From Gammaproteobacteria bacterium (lineage in GTDB: Bacteria; Pseudomonadota; Gammaproteobacteria; Xanthomonadales; SZUA-36), in the NCBI GenBank assembly GCA_024279945.1, contig JAJRRA010000037.1, positions 1 through 64,000 of the forward strand: DNA of 64,000 nucleotides, in the 5' to 3' direction. The position numbers and the translations under genes are program-made. Shown here piece after piece: positions 1 through 8,158 of this stretch. The stretch's first letter is position 1, and the number at the start of each line of letters is the position of its first letter. The notes beneath the pieces are model-generated. The model saw nothing but the letters and a program-made list of their open reading frames with translations. It searched no databases and was not told the origin of the DNA.

Positions 1-1
1 G

Positions 2-973
2 ATTTTCGGCCCACTCATTATCCTGATTTCGCGTGCCATGAAGGTGACACCGATCCCGTTCTTGCTGGCCGCAGCCCTGTTATCCGATACCGGCGGCGTC
101 GCCACCCTGGTCGGCGATCCGCCCAACCTGATGATCGGATCGGCCAAGGGTATTGATTTCAACACCTTCTTCATACACATGGGCGGTATTGTTTTTGTCG
201 CCTGGATTGCAATTCTGTTCACTTTGAAAATACTATTCCGTAAAGAGCTTGCGGTCGTGCCGGAGGGGGAGTTTCACGAGAAGGCCGAATACCACGACCG
301 AAAGCTGTGGATGCAAAGTGTCGGTGTGCTTGGCGTCATGGTGGTGTTGTTCGTTATCCACCACCAGATTGGCTGGGAGCCCTGGATGGTTTCGGCTGCC
401 GGGCTGACCTTGCTGTTGTTTATCGCACGCAAGGTCGAGATGGACCATGCCATGGAAGACGTCGAAATCCCGCTGCTGATTTTCTTTATTTCCCTGTTTA
501 TCCTGGTGGGTGGTGTCGAACACAGCCACTTCCTGCAGTACCTTGGGCAGTTCATTATTCCCTTTGTGCAAAATGACATGCTGATAGCGACTCTGACGCT
601 GATGTGGGTGGCCGCCCTGCTCTCGGCTGCTATTGACAACATTCCATTCACCGCCGCGATGATTCCAATCCTGCTGGGCATGGAACAAAGCGGCATCCAT
701 GTGGCGCCCCTGTGGTGGGCTCTGGCCGTGGGTGTGGGCATGGGCGGCAATGGCACGCACATCGGTTCAACGGCCAACGTCTATATCGTCACTATTTCAG
801 AGCGTCTGGCCAAACGGGAGAATGATCCTTCGCTGGCGATCACACCCTGGGTCTGGTTTCGTTACGGGACGCCGGCAATGATCGTCACACTGATTGTTTG
901 CAGTCTGATTTTCTATACGTTTTTTGACTTTTTCAACCACCCGATCCCGACAGTTAGCGGACCAGCCCACTGA
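2..973 (+). CDS. Ion-transporter-superfamily permease (ArsB/NhaD/SLC13 type), 5' truncated
   Basis: The window opens inside this gene. The frame is already open at base 2 and the first in-frame ATG (38) lies within the conserved part, so the N-terminal region is missing. The visible 323 residues are mostly hydrophobic helices. They include SDTGGVATLVGDPPNL, the loop typical of ArsB/NhaD/SLC13-like permeases, and a second loop-like segment, GMGGNGTHIGSTANVY, near the C terminus, as expected from the internal duplication of this superfamily. The protein sits in the inner membrane. Its substrate (arsenite, dicarboxylate or Na+/H+ exchange) cannot be read from the fragment. A small gene follows after 4 bases and is probably co-transcribed. 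Confidence 0.8.
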   Translation: MFGPLIILISRAMKVTPIPFLLAAALLSDTGGVATLVGDPPNLMIGSAKGIDFNTFFIHMGGIVFVAWIAILFTLKILFRKELAVVPEGEFHEKAEYHDRKLWMQSVGVLGVMVVLFVIHHQIGWEPWMVSAAGLTLLLFIARKVEMDHAMEDVEIPLLIFFISLFILVGGVEHSHFLQYLGQFIIPFVQNDMLIATLTLMWVAALLSAAIDNIPFTAAMIPILLGMEQSGIHVAPLWWALAVGVGMGGNGTHIGSTANVYIVTISERLAKRENDPSLAITPWVWFRYGTPAMIVTLIVCSLIFYTFFDFFNHPIPTVSGPAH

Positions 974-977
974 AATC

Positions 978-1349
978 ATGGACGATGAAACCCGCAACCC
1001 ACGAGCCGAACTGATTCGTGATGCTGCGGTACTGCAAATCAAACTAATCGCTGACGGTTTCCAGGATGCCCTATTGATCCCGGCTTCCCTGATTGCAGCC
1101 CTGATTGGGCTGTTGCGGGGTGGTGATGAAGCAGACCGTGAATTTCGCCGGGTAATCAAACTCGGTCAACGCAGCGAACGGTGGATCAATCTGTTCGGAC
1201 AGCAGCGACCGCTGGGAAGACCTCATCCCACTGACTCAATAGATAATGTACTGGGCCAGGTAGAGTCGGCTATCGTGAAGCAGTATAAAAAGGGGCAGCC
1301 CACAGCCGATGATCAGACACCGGAGCCGCAGGACTCAGACCAGGTGTAA
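978..1349 (+). CDS. Hypothetical protein, 123 aa
   Basis: I do not recognise this protein. The ATG at 978 lies 4 bases after the stop of the upstream permease, which favours it over an overlapping upstream start at 924. The product has a charged N terminus (MDDETRNPRAEL), then a moderately hydrophobic stretch at about residues 23-47 (DGFQDALLIPASLIAALIGLL region), then a charged, Gln/Asp-rich tail. The single hydrophobic segment could be an amphipathic or membrane-associated helix; there is no signal peptide. The tight spacing suggests an operon with the permease, so an accessory role there is possible but unproven. Confidence 0.55.
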   Translation: MDDETRNPRAELIRDAAVLQIKLIADGFQDALLIPASLIAALIGLLRGGDEADREFRRVIKLGQRSERWINLFGQQRPLGRPHPTDSIDNVLGQVESAIVKQYKKGQPTADDQTPEPQDSDQV

Positions 1350-1380
1350 GAACCTGATTACGGATTAGGCTCAGAAACAG

Positions 1381-1815
1381 CTAATACGAACCGGCTATAT
1401 ACGACGAGAGTTGCTCTACCTCGGCTTCCTTGTCCTCCAGCATGTGCTTGACCATATCGCCCAGAGAAACAATACCGGCCATGGCATCTTTGTCCATAAC
1501 GACCAGGTGCCGGCAGTGGCATTCCGTCATGGTCTCCATGGCGATGCGAACCGGCTCACCGATGTCAACGGTTATCAGCGGGGATGACATGACGTCCGCT
1601 ACGGTCGTAGTGGCTGAAGAAAGGCCTTTGAGTGCTATTTTATTCATGTAATCCCGTTCAGTAAACATGCCAAGCGGTTGTTCATCATCCCGGACGACCA
1701 GCGCACCGATACTGGCATCGGCCATGGTTTTGATTGCGTCAAGGACTGACACGTTACTGTTGACAGTAAGCACTGTTTCTCCTTTTCGGTCGAGCACATC
1801 ATGGATCGTAGACAT
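1381..1815 (-). CDS. CBS-domain pair protein
   Basis: A 144-residue protein made of two tandem CBS motifs (about residues 10-62 and 75-130). Recognisable pieces are ALVVRDDEQPLGMFTERDY in the first and HLVVMDKDAMAGIVSLGDM in the second. Stand-alone CBS pairs of this kind bind adenosine nucleotides and act as cytosolic sensors or regulators; the ligand here is unknown. The ATG at 1815 is chosen because GGAG lies about 6 bases upstream; an in-frame TTG four codons earlier lacks such support. The gene is transcribed toward the preceding hypothetical gene. Confidence 0.85.
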   Translation of the reverse strand: MSTIHDVLDRKGETVLTVNSNVSVLDAIKTMADASIGALVVRDDEQPLGMFTERDYMNKIALKGLSSATTTVADVMSSPLITVDIGEPVRIAMETMTECHCRHLVVMDKDAMAGIVSLGDMVKHMLEDKEAEVEQLSSYIAGSY

Positions 1816-1875
1816 AAGCTTCTCCAAATTTCTCTCTCATCCAATTCTATACAGAACAAGCGGAAATACAACAAC

Positions 1876-2148
1876 TCAGTCTTCGTCCCTGGAGACTACG
1901 GTATATTCAGCCTCGATTACTTCACCTTTCTCAGGCGTACCGGCAAGGGTAGCGTCACCCGGGGGAAGGTGACGCATTATCCACCATAATCGCAAACGAA
2001 AGCCCAGCCAAAACAACAGGCTGATGCCAACGGCCAGAGCCAGCACAATGAGGCCAAAGAAGAAGGCTGCAACCAGGGCCAGTACCGCTATTACAGCGGC
2101 CAGCGCTCGGGACAAGGGGTTCATCGGGGGTGGGCTGAGATAGATCAT
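1876..2148 (-). CDS. Small two-helix membrane protein
   Basis: A 90-residue protein with a continuous hydrophobic region at about residues 12-50 that could form one long or two short membrane helices. A basic segment (RLRLWWIMRHLPPGD) and an acidic C-terminal tail (VIEAEYTVVSRDED) follow. The family is not recognised. The start lies 7 bases downstream of the stop of the minus-strand SLC13 permease, so the two are probably one transcript. A second in-frame ATG at 2124 is an alternative start. A role as a small partner of the permease is only an inference from position. Confidence 0.6.
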   Translation of the reverse strand: MIYLSPPPMNPLSRALAAVIAVLALVAAFFFGLIVLALAVGISLLFWLGFRLRLWWIMRHLPPGDATLAGTPEKGEVIEAEYTVVSRDED

Positions 2149-2155
2149 CCGGGTA

Positions 2156-3994
2156 CTAGAACAAAAGGTTTACCACGGTCAGCATCACCGTAATGAATAT
2201 CACACTCATCCCACTACCAGCCCGGATAAAATCCGCAACACAGTAGCCACCGGGGCCCATAATCAATGCATTCACCTGATGTGTAGGCAGAATAAAAGAA
2301 TTCGATGTAGAGAGGGTAACGATCAGGGCGTACATCTCAGGATTGGCGCCAGTAGCAAATGCGATGCTCACCGCAATCGGGACCAGGATGGTCGTTGCAC
2401 CCACGTTCGACATGACCAGACTGAACACCGTGGCCATCACCGACAGCGCGACCTGGATGGCGATCTCGGGAACATTTCCCAGGATCACCATGATTTCCTG
2501 CGCAATCCAGGCTGCCGTGCCGGTTCGTTCCATCGCACCGCCCAGCGGAATCAGGCTGGCCAGCAGGAATACCGTCTTCCAACTGACCGCACTGTAAGCC
2601 TCATCCATGCTCAGCACGCCGGTCAGGACCATGCCCATGGCGCCCACCAGCAATGATATCGACAGGCGGTAATCAGTGAAAATGATCATGCTAATGGAGA
2701 TGGCGAAGAATATCAGTGCATGGGCCACTTTTTGCGGGCGCTGCTCTTCCTTGGGTATTTCCGTTGCGACGATGAAATCCCGTTCCCTGCTGACCGCCGA
2801 CAGATCACGCCAGGTGCTGTGCGACACCAGGCAGTCACCGGTTTCCAGTACCATATCCCGGATGCCGTCTGTGAGGATCTCACCGCGGCGATTGATTGCC
2901 AGCACGCTGATTCCATAACGCTTGCGTAAACGGGCATCGCCAACCGTTTGTCCCTCGAATTTCGAACCAGGAGGAATAACAACCTCGGAAATACCAGCCC
3001 GGCTGGCATTGAACAACCCACCAAAGGTTCTCAGGTGGGGCTGGACCCTGCACAGATTATCCAGGGCGAAGCGGCCGACAACATCACGCGTACCCATCAC
3101 ACCCAGAATGGTTCCCACCCAGATCATTTCATCCGACGGTGGAGCCAGGCGAGGCTCATCGGTGTTACGAATGGCCAGCAGGATCGGGGCACCTTCTATC
3201 TTTTCCGCCTCGCTGATTTTCATTCCAACCAGCGGACTGTCCACGGTTACCAGCAATTCAAATACATCTCCCTTGATACCGTAGACATCGGCAAAGTAGG
3301 TTTTGGTTCTGGTGGGCGACCCGGTGGGCTTTTCCTTCTGCTCGGGAAGCAGGTATTTGCCACCCAACAGGAAATAGAGGATGCCGGCTGTCAGCAAGGA
3401 AAGGCCAACGGGAAGCACGTCAAAGAGTTGAAATGTTTCAAGGGTTTCAACGCCAGGCGGCAGTGACTTGTTGGCATTTTCAATCAGGTCGTTGAGCAGA
3501 ATCAGCGGTGAGGCGCCCACCATTGTCAGGGTACCACCCAGAATGGCGCAGAAGCCCATGGGCATCAACAAGCGGGACAATGGGATCTTTGTCCTGGTTG
3601 AAATTCGCGACATCACGGGCATGAACAGGGCAGTGGCCCCGACATTCTGCATCATGCCGGAAATAATACCCACGGTGCCGGACACCAGAGGAACAATTCT
3701 GCGGGCAGTATTCCCACCGAGTTTGAGTATATTAGCCGCCACCACCGTCATCACCCCGGTCCGGTCCAGCCCGGCACCCAGAATCATCACGGCAATAATG
3801 GACAGTACTGCGTTGGAAGCAAATCCGTTGAACAGATCGGTTGGCGGCACGAGTCCCAACAGGCCGATCATAACCATCACCAGGATTGCGGAAATATCGA
3901 CACGGAGCAACTCCGAAACAAATAGCCCGATCGTGACCGTCAGCACGAATAGCACCAGCATCATGTCGCTAGTAAGTGTTAAGCCGGATTCCAT
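2156..3994 (-). CDS. SLC13-family permease with two TrkA-C (RCK_C) domains
   Basis: A 612-residue inner-membrane transporter with the SLC13/DASS-with-RCK layout: an N-terminal helix bundle (about residues 1-180), two cytosolic TrkA-C-like domains (about 200-380), and a second helix bundle to the end. The first RCK_C unit includes LVTVDSPLVGMKISEAE and the second VVIPPGSKFEGQTVGDARL. Such proteins move dicarboxylates, sulfate or related anions with Na+; the soluble domains probably bind a regulatory ligand. The ATG at 3994 is chosen; a longer frame upstream begins only with TTG at 4081 and is not hydrophobic. It shares this architecture with the permease at 42794. Confidence 0.88.
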   Translation of the reverse strand: MESGLTLTSDMMLVLFVLTVTIGLFVSELLRVDISAILVMVMIGLLGLVPPTDLFNGFASNAVLSIIAVMILGAGLDRTGVMTVVAANILKLGGNTARRIVPLVSGTVGIISGMMQNVGATALFMPVMSRISTRTKIPLSRLLMPMGFCAILGGTLTMVGASPLILLNDLIENANKSLPPGVETLETFQLFDVLPVGLSLLTAGILYFLLGGKYLLPEQKEKPTGSPTRTKTYFADVYGIKGDVFELLVTVDSPLVGMKISEAEKIEGAPILLAIRNTDEPRLAPPSDEMIWVGTILGVMGTRDVVGRFALDNLCRVQPHLRTFGGLFNASRAGISEVVIPPGSKFEGQTVGDARLRKRYGISVLAINRRGEILTDGIRDMVLETGDCLVSHSTWRDLSAVSRERDFIVATEIPKEEQRPQKVAHALIFFAISISMIIFTDYRLSISLLVGAMGMVLTGVLSMDEAYSAVSWKTVFLLASLIPLGGAMERTGTAAWIAQEIMVILGNVPEIAIQVALSVMATVFSLVMSNVGATTILVPIAVSIAFATGANPEMYALIVTLSTSNSFILPTHQVNALIMGPGGYCVADFIRAGSGMSVIFITVMLTVVNLLF

Positions 3995-4100
3995 TTTGTA
4001 CTCTGTATTGGTTATCCTGATAAATATCTGCCCGGCTATCGTAACGCGAGCGCAGCGTTGAAACCATTGCTTAACGTTCAATCAAGAATTGGTGAGCTAA

Positions 4101-4820
4101 TCAAATCTTCTTGAAAAGCAGGTCCCTGACCCGGTGCCCGAGGCATTCACCGCGTTTTTCGTACTTGGTCTGCGGCCGCCAGTCCGGTTGCTCACAGAAG
4201 TCTCCGGAGGGGGACAGATTAACAAAGTCATTTGATGACTTCATGGCTTCCAACATGTGTTCCGCATATGCCTCCCAGTCTGTTGCCAGGTGCAACAGGG
4301 CACCCAAGCGCATTCTTGAGGCCAGCAGTTTGATGAAAGCGGGCTGGATGAGCCGTCTTTTGTAATGCCGTTTCTTTGGCCAGGGATCGGGGAAATAAAT
4401 CCGCACGCCGGCCAGTGATTCCTCCGGCACCCGTGCGCGTATAAATTCAACGGCGTCATCGTTGGCAATGCGGATATTCGTTATTCCATATTCTTTCATT
4501 TTCAGCAGCAGGTGACCAACACCTGGCTGGTGGACTTCCACACCCAGGTAATTCTCGTCTGGACAGGCCTGCGCCATTTGCCAGGTCGCGTCCCCATTGC
4601 CAAAGCCGATTTCCATGATGACCGGAGCGTCGTTGCCAAAAAGAGTCCGCAAATCCAGCAGTGATTCGTTTTTGTCAATACCAAATTGTGGCCAGAACTC
4701 CCTCAGCGCCCGACTCTGCCCCGCAGTCAGCCGCCCACCGCGCAACACAAAGCTGCGCACGGCCCTCCTGCCTGCGTCCCTTTTATTACTGGTCCCTTTT
4801 ACTCCTGACGAACGGTTCAT
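4101..4820 (-). CDS. trmB: tRNA (guanine-N7-)-methyltransferase TrmB
   Basis: A 239-residue SAM-dependent enzyme that makes m7G46 in the tRNA variable loop. The SAM-binding signature VIMEIGFGNGDATWQMA lies at about residues 69-85, and the family motif RIYFPDPWPKKRHYKRRL, which holds the substrate and catalytic residues, lies about residues 140-157. The length matches the family. The basic N terminus (RSFVLRGGRLTAGQSRAL) is also typical. The gene is divergent from yqgE, with a 180-base gap between the two starts that probably holds both promoters. Confidence 0.95.
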   Translation of the reverse strand: MNRSSGVKGTSNKRDAGRRAVRSFVLRGGRLTAGQSRALREFWPQFGIDKNESLLDLRTLFGNDAPVIMEIGFGNGDATWQMAQACPDENYLGVEVHQPGVGHLLLKMKEYGITNIRIANDDAVEFIRARVPEESLAGVRIYFPDPWPKKRHYKRRLIQPAFIKLLASRMRLGALLHLATDWEAYAEHMLEAMKSSNDFVNLSPSGDFCEQPDWRPQTKYEKRGECLGHRVRDLLFKKI

Positions 4821-5000
4821 GTACCCAGTCTGCTTATGCAGTTTTGACGGCTAATTGTAGCAAGCTGACCCGTTGCAATGTTGCCCTGCCGGCTATCCTT
4901 GCCCCACTCACTCGTCGCGCCTCCCGCCAGCGATGGAAAAACACCGTCAATTAGCAGAAAACGCTTGAAAATCTGCCCGAAAATGCCCACTCTCCATATC

Positions 5001-5582
5001 ATGGCTAAAGAAGATGATTTAACCACTTCAGGCTACCTCGAACGTCAGGTATTGATTGCCATGCCGGGAATGGTGGATGGTCATTTTGCCGGCAGTGTCA
5101 CGCTTATGTGCCAGCACAATGACGACGGCGCCATCGGCATCACGATCAACCGCCTGTCAGATTTCTCGCTGGGCGAAATTCTTTCCCAGTTGCACATCGA
5201 CTGCAGTGATGACTCCATCCGGGAAATGCAAGTGCTGGAGGGTGGACCGGTAGCCCCCGACCGGGGGTTTGTGATCCACTCTCCCACCGAAGGTTTCGAA
5301 TCGAGCATGACGGTCGGACCCGATATCATGGTGACTACCTCGCGCGACATATTGGCTGCTGTCGCGGCGGGAAAAGGACCGGAAAAATACATTGTCGCAC
5401 TGGGTTATGCCGGTTGGGGTGGCGGCCAACTCGAAGGTGAATTGCGGGAAAACGCATGGTTAACCGTCAAGGCAGACAGCGACATCGTTTTTGACATGCC
5501 ACTGCCCCAGCGCTTCGATGGTGCACTGGGACGCCTGGGTATCAAGGTGGACCGCCTGCACTCGGAAGGTGGTCATGCCTGA
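5001..5582 (+). CDS. yqgE: YqgE/AlgH family protein
   Basis: A 193-residue protein of the UPF0301/AlgH family. It shows the conserved start YLERQVLIAMPGM, the CQHNDDGAIGITINRL segment and ALGYAGWGGGQLEGE. The biochemical function is not established; in Pseudomonas the homologue was linked to alginate regulation. The start is uncertain: ATG 5001 gives a length near the family norm, ATG 4983 adds six residues, and a frame back to 4878 is too long. Neither ATG has a strong ribosome site. The 3' end overlaps ruvX by 8 bases, so the two are translationally coupled. Confidence 0.9.
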   Translation: MAKEDDLTTSGYLERQVLIAMPGMVDGHFAGSVTLMCQHNDDGAIGITINRLSDFSLGEILSQLHIDCSDDSIREMQVLEGGPVAPDRGFVIHSPTEGFESSMTVGPDIMVTTSRDILAAVAAGKGPEKYIVALGYAGWGGGQLEGELRENAWLTVKADSDIVFDMPLPQRFDGALGRLGIKVDRLHSEGGHA

Positions 5583-6078
5583 CACCGCGATCATTCGCGG
5601 TTATACCCTCAGTTTTGATTTTGGTTTTCGGCGTATTGGCGTAGCAGTGGGCCAATTTACCACCCTGACGGCCACCAGCCTGGAGACCGTCGGCCATGGC
5701 AAGGAGCCGAACTGGTCCGCCATCGACCGCCTGGTGCGTGAGTGGAAGCCGGCGTTGCTGCTGGTCGGCCTGCCACTGGATGCACAGGGCAATGAAACCG
5801 ATATGTCCCGTAGCGCAAGAAAGTTTGGCGCCACTCTTCACAATCGTTACTCACTGGATGTCCGTTACGCTGACGAACGCCTCAGCTCGCGCGCGGCGGA
5901 AAGCCGTTTTGCCGAGCTGAGGGCACAGGGAAGTCTGAAAAAGAAACACGCGCGCCAGCTTGATGCCATGGCGGCACAGATCATCCTGGAAAACTGGATG
6001 CAAACTACTGCCAGGGAATTTCCTGATCGACCATCAGCAAACGACAGATTAAAACGGGGTGAATCACAAAATGACTGA
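5575..6078 (+). CDS. ruvX: Putative pre-16S rRNA nuclease / Holliday junction resolvase-like YqgF
   Basis: A 167-residue RNase H-fold protein of the RuvX/YqgF family, needed for 5' maturation of 16S rRNA in E. coli. The first catalytic segment TLSFDFGFRRIGVAVGQ carries the conserved Asp. LLLVGLPLDAQGNET and RYADERLSSRAAE supply the Glu and the DER motif, and KKHARQLDAMAAQIILE supplies the last Asp. The ATG at 5575 overlaps the yqgE stop and removes an out-of-family leader in the longer frame. The 3' end overlaps the pyrB start. The order yqgE-ruvX-pyr is common in gammaproteobacteria, but pyrR is missing here. Confidence 0.93.
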   Translation: MPDTAIIRGYTLSFDFGFRRIGVAVGQFTTLTATSLETVGHGKEPNWSAIDRLVREWKPALLLVGLPLDAQGNETDMSRSARKFGATLHNRYSLDVRYADERLSSRAAESRFAELRAQGSLKKKHARQLDAMAAQIILENWMQTTAREFPDRPSANDRLKRGESQND

Positions 6079-7003
6079 TTACAAAACGGCTGAGGCACTG
6101 CATCATTTCACCGAGATCGATCACTGCAGTCGCGCGCAACTGGAACACCTGATCGATCTGACGATGGAAATTTCATCCGACCCCACCCGGTTTGAAAATA
6201 AGCGTAAAGGGAAGATGCTGATCAACCTTTTTTATGAGGCCAGCACCCGCACACGAGTTTCATTCGAGGTTGCCGCCAAGCGCCTGGGCATGCACGTAAT
6301 CAATGTTACCGCGACTGGCAGTTCGGTAGAAAAAGGTGAAACGCTCACCGACACTTTTTATACCATTCAGGCGATGGGGCCCGATTGCATCGCCGTGCGC
6401 CACCCCGAGGAAGGAAATGCCCGCAAACTGGCCACCCTGGCAGAGCCCGGGATCCACGTGATCAACGCAGGCGATGGCATTGCAGCACATCCCACGCAAG
6501 CGCTGCTCGATGCGGTGACACTGCTGCAACATGTGGACAGCTTCGAACAACTGAAACTGGTGATGGCCGGCGACATTCGACATTCGCGCGTAGCGCGATC
6601 CGTGATAACACTGTTGAAAATGCTGGACGTGGGGGAAATCCGTCTGGCCGGCCCGCCGGCATTTATGCCCGGCGATGCAACCACCGATGGAACACGGGTT
6701 TTCGATAATCTGGATGCGGCAATCGAGGGCGCCAATGCCGTCATGATGTTACGCATTCAGAAGGAACGGATCACCGGTCTGGACATACCCGGTGCGGAGG
6801 ATTATCACCGTGAATGGGGTCTGACCGCCAGGAGACTGGGGCTGACTGAGCCGGGGTGCCACGTGCTCCACCCCGGCCCTATAAATCGGGGTGTAGAAAT
6901 TTCATCTGAAGTAGCTGACAGCCCACAATCGCTGATCCGCAACCAGGTCAAAAACGGCCTGTACGCCCGGATGGCCCTGCTGTTAACCCTGACGCGGGAA
7001 TAA
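6071..7003 (+). CDS. pyrB: Aspartate carbamoyltransferase catalytic subunit
   Basis: A 310-residue enzyme that joins carbamoyl phosphate and L-aspartate in the first committed step of pyrimidine synthesis. The carbamoyl-phosphate loop STRTR is at residues 58-62. HPTQALLDAVTL and the C-terminal HPGPINRGVEI are also diagnostic. The start at 6071 is preferred over GTG 6059 because GGGGTGA lies about 9 bases upstream. The gene overlaps ruvX by 8 bases. No pyrR and no dihydroorotase-like gene follow, unlike the Pseudomonas arrangement. A weak GCCTGT/ACAGGC hairpin follows the stop. Confidence 0.96.
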   Translation: MTDYKTAEALHHFTEIDHCSRAQLEHLIDLTMEISSDPTRFENKRKGKMLINLFYEASTRTRVSFEVAAKRLGMHVINVTATGSSVEKGETLTDTFYTIQAMGPDCIAVRHPEEGNARKLATLAEPGIHVINAGDGIAAHPTQALLDAVTLLQHVDSFEQLKLVMAGDIRHSRVARSVITLLKMLDVGEIRLAGPPAFMPGDATTDGTRVFDNLDAAIEGANAVMMLRIQKERITGLDIPGAEDYHREWGLTARRLGLTEPGCHVLHPGPINRGVEISSEVADSPQSLIRNQVKNGLYARMALLLTLTRE

Positions 7004-7034
7004 CACCGGGCCTGTTGACAGGCGCTGAATTGCC

Positions 7035-7538
7035 ATGCCACACATCCATGGATTTCCCCCGATCTGCCGGCCTGGTGCACACACACTCATTCTCGGCAGC
7101 ATGCCCAGCCGTGAGTCTCTCGCACAGCAGCGCTATTACGCACACTCGCGTAACAGTTTCTGGCCCATTGTGAGCCATCTTCTCGGCCTGACTGCAACGG
7201 ATTACACGAGCCGGGCTCTGCAGTTAACCGAAAAAGGGTTCGCGGTCTGGGACGTGCTTCAGGCCTGCACTCGCCACAGCAGTCTGGATTCAGACATTGA
7301 TGAGCGTAGTATGGTGACCAATGATTTCAGGCTGTTTTTCAAGCAGTATCCCGGCGTTAACCGCGTGTTCTTCAACGGCACCAAGGCTGAATCCGTCTAC
7401 CGGAGGCATGTTCTCCCCCGCCTGGAGGCCAGGCAGGCGGAAATCACCCTGCATCGCCTGCCTTCTACCAGCCCGGCAAATGCAGGCATGACGGTCGAAC
7501 GGAAGCTCGAGATGTGGCACGCGATTGTTACGGTCTGA
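7035..7538 (+). CDS. DNA-deoxyinosine glycosylase (hypoxanthine-DNA glycosylase family)
   Basis: A 167-residue protein of the uracil-DNA glycosylase superfamily, in the branch that removes hypoxanthine (deaminated adenine) from DNA. The N-terminal HTLILGSMPSRES is the family nucleotide-pocket motif, followed by QRYYAHSRNSFWPIV. FFNGTKAESVYRRH and the C-terminal LPSTSPANAGM correspond to later superfamily motifs. The assignment is by motif resemblance and would bear checking against the G:T/U mismatch glycosylases. It lies 31 bases after pyrB and is convergent with the CarD-like gene. Confidence 0.8.
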   Translation: MPHIHGFPPICRPGAHTLILGSMPSRESLAQQRYYAHSRNSFWPIVSHLLGLTATDYTSRALQLTEKGFAVWDVLQACTRHSSLDSDIDERSMVTNDFRLFFKQYPGVNRVFFNGTKAESVYRRHVLPRLEARQAEITLHRLPSTSPANAGMTVERKLEMWHAIVTV

Positions 7539-7580
7539 CGGGAATTCTACCCGCTGCAATCAGTTAAACCTGGCAGATTC

Positions 7581-8054
7581 CTAAATGCCGGCTATCTGAT
7601 GGCGGGCCTGCTCCGGCGTTTTACCCAGGGCATTGGCGAGTTCCTCAACCAGGAAATCCAGAGCCTGATTCAGGTGTGCCCGATCTGAAGCACGCAGTGT
7701 TCCTTCCGCCTCCAACCTGCTCAGTCCCTTGTAGACTTCGGCATAATCAAACGGGTCACCACGTTCCATGGCTATCTGATTGGCGTTGGCGCGAACCTTC
7801 CACTTGTTGCTCACGTTGCCATCCCATTTGTCGAGATGATCAAGCAATTTTTTTGCTTCACTGGCATTGATTGGATTACGAACGATATCCGCCAAATCCT
7901 GCTGACGAATCATCAATGTCAATCCGTCACGCTTGAAATATACTTGCGCAAACGTTGTTTTTTCTTCTCCTGAAAAACTTCTCTTGCGGATGGACTGAAC
8001 CTGACCAATGCCGTGGTGGGGATGGTGAACAGTAGCGCCTGGACTAATGGTAAT
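7581..8054 (-). CDS. CarD/CdnL-family RNA polymerase-binding protein, apparent AUU start
   Basis: The reading frame encodes a complete CarD_CdnL_TRCF protein of 157 residues. The N-terminal RNA polymerase-interacting domain contains GATVHHPHHGIGQVQSI and TTFAQVYFKRDGLTLMI. The C-terminal helical DNA-binding domain contains NKWKVRANANQIAMERGD and RAHLNQALDFLVEELA. CarD proteins stabilise the open promoter complex. No ATG, GTG or TTG precedes the N-terminal domain: an in-frame TAA lies at about 8081-8083 and the only candidate initiator is ATT at 8054-8052, 7 bases after a perfect AGGAG. A start at the internal TTG or ATG (7922 and inward) would delete the whole N-terminal domain. The gene is divergent from the LOG gene. 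Confidence 0.82.
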   Translation of the reverse strand: MTISPGATVHHPHHGIGQVQSIRKRSFSGEEKTTFAQVYFKRDGLTLMIRQQDLADIVRNPINASEAKKLLDHLDKWDGNVSNKWKVRANANQIAMERGDPFDYAEVYKGLSRLEAEGTLRASDRAHLNQALDFLVEELANALGKTPEQARHQIAGI

Positions 8055-8061
8055 AAGCTTT

Positions 8062-8066
8062 CTCCT
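8062..8066 (-). promoter_or_regulatory. Shine-Dalgarno AGGAG that fixes an AUU start
   Basis: On the minus strand TTTTAGGAGAAAGCTTATT runs into the CarD-like frame. AGGAG is followed by 7 bases and then ATT ACC ATT. The ideal spacing is the main evidence that translation begins at the ATT (8054-8052) rather than at a downstream codon. Confidence 0.7.
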
Positions 8067-8158
8067 AAAATTTCCTGCTGATAGATATTATTGCTAGTAA
8101 TCAATATGTTACACTATTTTCAAATACCCGTCAAACGAAAAGACTGGATGATAAGGCA

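Noticed and set aside
3468-4061. + strand open frame of 197 codons over the SLC13 permease
   Set aside because: It is antisense to membrane helices of a well-supported gene; the hydrophobic translation is a mirror effect.
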